A stretch of DNA of 8,325 nucleotides, taken from Oscillospiraceae bacterium. GTDB taxonomy: Bacteria > Bacillota > Clostridia > Oscillospirales > Ruminococcaceae. A program made the translations under genes and the position numbers. This document shows, piece after piece, positions 5,301 through 8,325 of the stretch (within the stretch, counting starts at the first letter, position 1; each line of letters opens with the position of its first letter). The notes under the pieces were generated by a model. It ran no database searches and was not told the DNA's origin. It saw only the letters and a program-made list of their open reading frames with translations. The stretch covers positions 1-8,325 of the forward strand of contig DNUB01000034.1 in assembly GCA_003508605.1 (NCBI GenBank). The letters are read 5' to 3'.

Positions 5301-6605
5301 ATGATAAGAAAAATATATGCAGACGGCAGCGAGCTGGATTTTTTAAAAGAGGTAGAAAAAAGAAGCAGCGAAACAAACGAAAAGGTTGAGGCGACAGTAC
5401 GGGAAATTATCTCCGCCGTCCGCACAGAGGGAGATAAGGCGGTAAAGGAATATACCGCAAAATTCGATTGTCCCGAGTGCAAGTATTATGAAGTACCGCA
5501 AGAGGTAATAAACGACGCATTAACGGAATCCGACCCTAAGCTGGTGGAGGCACTTTTAAACTGCGTAGAAAAAATAACCGCCTTTCATCAAAAACAAAAG
5601 CAGAACGGCTATATGATAACGGGTGAGGACGGCTCGATTTTGGGGCAGAGGGTAAGAGGACTTGACAGAGTGGGCTTGTATGTTCCGGGAGGCACTGCGG
5701 CTTATCCCTCGTCGGTGCTTATGAACGCCATACCCGCTAAAATCGCAGGGGTCAAGGAAATAATAATGGTTACTCCGCCGTTAAAGGACGGTACGCCCAA
5801 TAAAGACATACTTCTTGCCGCTTCGATCTGCGGAGTTGACAGGGTATTTATGTGCGGCGGAGCACAGGCGGTTGCTGCTTTGGCTTACGGTACTGAGGAA
5901 ATTCCCAAGGTCTCAAAAATCGTCGGACCGGGCAATATTTATGTTGCCACAGCCAAGAAAATTCTTTACGGAATTGTTGATATCGATATGATAGCGGGAC
6001 CCAGCGAAATACTTGTGGTGGCGGACGATACAGCAAATCCGAAATATATAGCGGCGGATCTAATGTCTCAGGCTGAACATGATAAGCTTGCAAGCGCAAT
6101 TCTGGTTACAACCTCGGAAAACCTGGCGGATAATGTTATAAAGGAGATCGACAGGCAGTCGGCACTTCTTTCAAGGAAAGATATCATTGACTGTTCCTTG
6201 GAGAACTACGGCGCAGTAATTATAGCGAATGATATGATGCAGGTATGTGATATTGCAAATAGACTTGCTCCCGAGCATATGGAGGTTGTTGTTGAAAATC
6301 CTCTTGAATATATCGGAAAAATCGACAATGTGGGTTCTTTATTTTTGGGGCAGTATGCGCCTGAGCCTTTGGGCGACTACTATGCCGGACCTAACCACGT
6401 TCTACCTACCGGCGGCACCGCAAGGTTTTTCTCGCCCTTGTCCGTTGACAGCTTTATAAAAAAATTAAGCTATATTTATTACACTAAGCAGGCTCTTAAT
6501 GAAGCGGCGGAGGATATTATATTAGTGGCGGAGAGAGAAAGCCTTACGGCTCACGCAAATTCTATAAAGGTCAGAATAGAGGATATACGCAAATGTACAG
6601 ATTAA
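5301..6605 (+). CDS. hisD: Histidinol dehydrogenase HisD
   Basis: A zinc-dependent cytosolic enzyme that makes the last two NAD+-linked oxidations, histidinol to histidinal to histidine. The 434 residues match the family length and every key residue I looked for is present. Zinc ligands are Q257 and H260 in LMSQAEHD, D359 in PEPLGDYYAG and H418 in SLTAHANS. The catalytic pair is E325-H326 in LAPEHMEV. The family signature spans VGPGNIYVATAKK through DMIAGPSEILVVAD (208-242), and GLYVPGGTAAYPSSVLM (125-141) forms the cofactor region. The ATG at 5301 is preceded by GGGGGA (5287-5292) inside hisG. Its last 13 bases overlap the start of hisC. The enzyme appears fully functional, without frameshift or missing motif. 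Confidence 0.97.
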   Translation: MIRKIYADGSELDFLKEVEKRSSETNEKVEATVREIISAVRTEGDKAVKEYTAKFDCPECKYYEVPQEVINDALTESDPKLVEALLNCVEKITAFHQKQKQNGYMITGEDGSILGQRVRGLDRVGLYVPGGTAAYPSSVLMNAIPAKIAGVKEIIMVTPPLKDGTPNKDILLAASICGVDRVFMCGGAQAVAALAYGTEEIPKVSKIVGPGNIYVATAKKILYGIVDIDMIAGPSEILVVADDTANPKYIAADLMSQAEHDKLASAILVTTSENLADNVIKEIDRQSALLSRKDIIDCSLENYGAVIIANDMMQVCDIANRLAPEHMEVVVENPLEYIGKIDNVGSLFLGQYAPEPLGDYYAGPNHVLPTGGTARFFSPLSVDSFIKKLSYIYYTKQALNEAAEDIILVAERESLTAHANSIKVRIEDIRKCTD

Positions 6606-7633
6606 CGGAAAAGCTTACGAATCTGACTCCATACGATCCGATTCAGGGAGATTATAAAATAAGGCTTGACGCCAACGAAAGCTTTATAAATACTTCAGAC
6701 GATGTTTTGGCAAGGGCGGTTAAAGGTGCGGCTCTTAACCGATACCCCGATCCTTATGCTAAAAAGCTTATAGGGGCTTACAGTGAGCTTTACGGTATCG
6801 ATCCCGATTTGGTTACGGCAGGGAACGGCTCGGACGAGCTTATAAGTATTATTGCCGCCTGCTTTTTAAAGAAGGGTGAAAGGGTGCTTACTCTTGCTCC
6901 TGATTTTTCAATGTACCTTTTTTATTCAAATCTTTATGAGCTTAACGTAAGAGTTATGAAAAAAGAGGAGAATCTTACCGTTAATGCGGATAAGGTAATC
7001 GAAACGGTAAAAAAAGAAAAAATAAGAGCGGTAATTTTTTCTAACCCCTGCAACCCGACCTCTCTCGGTCTTGAAAAGGAGGAGGTAATAAGGATTATTT
7101 CCTCGGTGGACGCTTTGGTGGTGCTGGACGAGGCTTATATGGACTTTTGGAGGGAGGAGGAAAGCCTTATAAAGGATACCGCTGAGTATGACAATCTTAT
7201 AGTGCTGCGTACCTGCTCAAAGGCTTTGGGAATGGCCGGGCTGAGACTGGGCTTTGCGGTCAGCAATAAGGCGATTACCGAGAAGCTGAGAGCCGCCAAG
7301 TCTCCCTATAACGTAAACAGCTTAACACAAAGCGCAGCGGAGTATATGCTTTCGGACAAGGCAGAGATGGAGAGGCGTATAAAAGCCTGTAAAGACGCTT
7401 TGTGGGAGCTTGACAACGGGATATGCGAAAGAGGCTTTCCGTTTTTTGAGACGGTTTATCCTTCGGTGACGAATTTTCTTTTTATAAAGACCTCAAGGGC
7501 AAAGGATATTTTTGAGTACCTGCTGTCGGAATCAATTGCGGTAAGGTATATGGGCAGCTTTCTCAGGATAACGGCGGGAAGCCATGAAGAAAATACTGCT
7601 TTGATGAAGGCACTGCTTGGGTTCAAGGGTTGA
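6593..7633 (+). CDS. hisC: Histidinol-phosphate aminotransferase HisC
   Basis: A PLP-dependent fold-type I aminotransferase that converts imidazole acetol phosphate and glutamate to histidinol phosphate and 2-oxoglutarate. The 346 residues fit the family. Seen in order are RLDANES (24-30), the cofactor phosphate loop GNGSDELI (77-84), SNPCNPTS with N154, LDEAYMDF with D179 and Y182, the PLP lysine K210 in TCSKALGMAGLRLGF, R218 for the phosphate, and R325 in FLRITAG for the substrate carboxylate. The ATG at 6593 lies inside hisD, overlapping it by 13 bases, with AGAGGA (6578-6583) 9 bases upstream. It is the last his gene of this cluster: the next gene has its own promoter, and no hisB or other his gene follows. 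A related role in aromatic amino acid transamination is possible but the context favours histidine. Confidence 0.96.
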   Translation: MYRLTEKLTNLTPYDPIQGDYKIRLDANESFINTSDDVLARAVKGAALNRYPDPYAKKLIGAYSELYGIDPDLVTAGNGSDELISIIAACFLKKGERVLTLAPDFSMYLFYSNLYELNVRVMKKEENLTVNADKVIETVKKEKIRAVIFSNPCNPTSLGLEKEEVIRIISSVDALVVLDEAYMDFWREEESLIKDTAEYDNLIVLRTCSKALGMAGLRLGFAVSNKAITEKLRAAKSPYNVNSLTQSAAEYMLSDKAEMERRIKACKDALWELDNGICERGFPFFETVYPSVTNFLFIKTSRAKDIFEYLLSESIAVRYMGSFLRITAGSHEENTALMKALLGFKG

Positions 7634-7666
7634 GTTTTCAGCAACTGATGCGTTATTGAAGCTGCG

Positions 7667-7695
7667 TTCACCTTGTGATACAATACATATATAAT
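7667..7695 (+). promoter_or_regulatory. Promoter of the HTH-TPR gene
   Basis: A perfect TATAAT (7690-7695) lies 17 bases after TTCACC (7667-7672, four of six -35 matches). It starts 33 bases beyond the hisC stop, so the downstream regulator does not need read-through from the his operon. No convincing terminator is visible between hisC and this promoter. Confidence 0.7.
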
Positions 7696-7704
7696 AAATC
7701 ACAA
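7673..7704. promoter_or_regulatory. Inverted repeat around the -10 box, possible autoregulatory operator
   Basis: TTGTGAT (7673-7679) and ATCACAA (7698-7704) are exact inverted copies separated by 18 bases that contain the TATAAT box. The right arm touches the ribosome site AAAGGAG (7703-7709). XRE-type regulators often bind such sites in their own promoters, so repression of its own gene is a reasonable inference. A weaker internal palindrome, TTGT..ACAA, lies in the left part (7673-7683). Confidence 0.45.
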
Positions 7705-7716
7705 AGGAGAATCGCT

Positions 7717-8325
7717 ATGTTATATTTAGCTGAAAACTTAAAAAAATACCGCATTATAAAGGATTTGACCCAGGAAGAGGTAGCGGATTATTTGGGGGTT
7801 ACTCCTCAAAGCGTTTCAAAATGGGAACGGAGTGAATGCTGTCCGGACATTACCCTTCTTCCTGCGCTGGCCAACATATTTGAAACAAGCATTGATCTGC
7901 TTATGGGAATGGATACTGTACGCAGCGAAGAAACAATAGATAATATCCACAGCACGGCTACAGATTTTCAGCGGCAGGGAGATTATTCTTCTGCGGAAAA
8001 GGTTTATCGCAACGCAATGAAAATCTATCCAAACAATCCCGAAATGCTGTTGGGATTGGCAGGTACTTTAGCATTAAAGGGTGATTGTGAGGAAGCTGCC
8101 GCACTGACCGAAAAGGGCCTTTCATTATCGGACAACGAAAAGCAAAAAAGTACAATGCGCGCTGCGCTGTGTTTTTTGTATTTGCAATGCGGAAACTCGG
8201 TTAAAGCAATGAATCTTGCTTCCACACTTCCTCATACAAGAGAAAGCCGTGAGGTGATAGTGCCGCTTATTAGTAAAGGTCTTAGTGCAGGTGAAATTGA
8301 TTCAAATATAAAATATATTATTCTT
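7717..8325 (+). CDS. XRE-family helix-turn-helix regulator with TPR-like repeats (3' end outside window)
   Basis: The frame is open from ATG 7717 to the right edge, so 203 residues are seen and the C-terminus is missing. AAAGGAG (7703-7709) precedes the start by 7 bases. Residues about 5-62 form a lambda-repressor/Cro-type HTH (NLKKYRIIKDLTQEEVADYL, then GVTPQSVSKWERSE). After a short linker, residues about 75-175 contain helical pairs with TPR spacing and residues, such as QGDYSSAEKVYRNAMKIYPN and KGDCEEAAALTEKGLSLS. HTH plus TPR is the architecture of the RRNPP peptide-sensing regulators, but it is also common in uncharacterised Clostridial XRE proteins, so no ligand or target can be named. 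It has its own promoter and is probably independent of the his operon. Confidence 0.88.
   Translation, partial: MLYLAENLKKYRIIKDLTQEEVADYLGVTPQSVSKWERSECCPDITLLPALANIFETSIDLLMGMDTVRSEETIDNIHSTATDFQRQGDYSSAEKVYRNAMKIYPNNPEMLLGLAGTLALKGDCEEAAALTEKGLSLSDNEKQKSTMRAALCFLYLQCGNSVKAMNLASTLPHTRESREVIVPLISKGLSAGEIDSNIKYIIL

Noticed and set aside
5096..5482. 128-codon minus-strand frame across the hisG-hisD junction
   Set aside because: It is antisense to two fully supported enzymes and contains no recognisable domain; it is an out-of-frame shadow.
7634..7666. Terminator between hisC and the HTH-TPR gene
   Set aside because: Only weak pairings (CAGC/GCTG with AAC/GTT) and no T-run are present.
1..8325. 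CRISPR array, tRNA or rRNA genes, transposase genes
   Set aside because: No regularly spaced repeats, no tRNA-like cloverleaf with conserved arms, and no transposase or integrase motifs were seen on either strand.

Overview
The window looks like a chromosomal piece of a low-to-moderate GC Gram-positive bacterium of the class Clostridia. The grounds are strong AGGAGG-like ribosome sites, TTGACx-17-TATxAT promoters, a short-form HisG paired with HisZ, and a YerC/YecD-type TrpR-like regulator. A gut Ruminococcaceae/Oscillospiraceae-like host fits the style of the sequence, but that is an impression and cannot be proved from this window.

Layout. (1) Minus strand, about 45-1219: a YerC/YecD-family TrpR-like regulator, followed 12 bases later by a YqeM-like SAM methyltransferase. 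Both are transcribed leftward from a clear promoter at 1191-1219. (2) 1220-1965: a long non-coding stretch. It carries a near-consensus rightward promoter (1452-1480), a block that can fold into a closed multi-helix RNA (1488-1625), two abutting hairpins with the same loop (1762-1795) and a weak terminator-like hairpin (1867-1889). No better promoter was seen for birA, so this stretch may be its long leader or may hold an independent small RNA. (3) 1966-2916: birA, a bifunctional biotin ligase/repressor. (4) 2917-3411: a second non-coding gap. It contains a compact hairpin-rich block (2971-3136) whose two end hairpins look like diverged copies of one palindrome, and then the promoter of the histidine operon. 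(5) 3412-7633: hisZ-hisG-hisD-hisC, tightly packed on the plus strand. (6) 7717 to the right edge: an XRE-type helix-turn-helix protein with TPR-like repeats. It has its own promoter, with a 7-bp inverted repeat around the -10 box, and runs off the window.

How the genes work together. HisZ and short HisG form the ATP phosphoribosyltransferase of the first histidine step, HisC makes histidinol phosphate, and HisD carries out the last two oxidations. The middle enzymes (HisI/E, A, H, F, B) are absent here, so the pathway must be completed from elsewhere. The hisZ leader is only about 30 nt, too short for a T-box. The YerC/YecD-family protein encoded 2.3 kb away belongs to a family proposed as the histidine regulator HisR in Gram-positive bacteria. 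A pseudo-palindrome overlaps the hisZ -10 box, and part of it recurs over the regulator's own -10 box.

The core genes are ordinary. The least explained parts are the two intergenic regions flanking birA.
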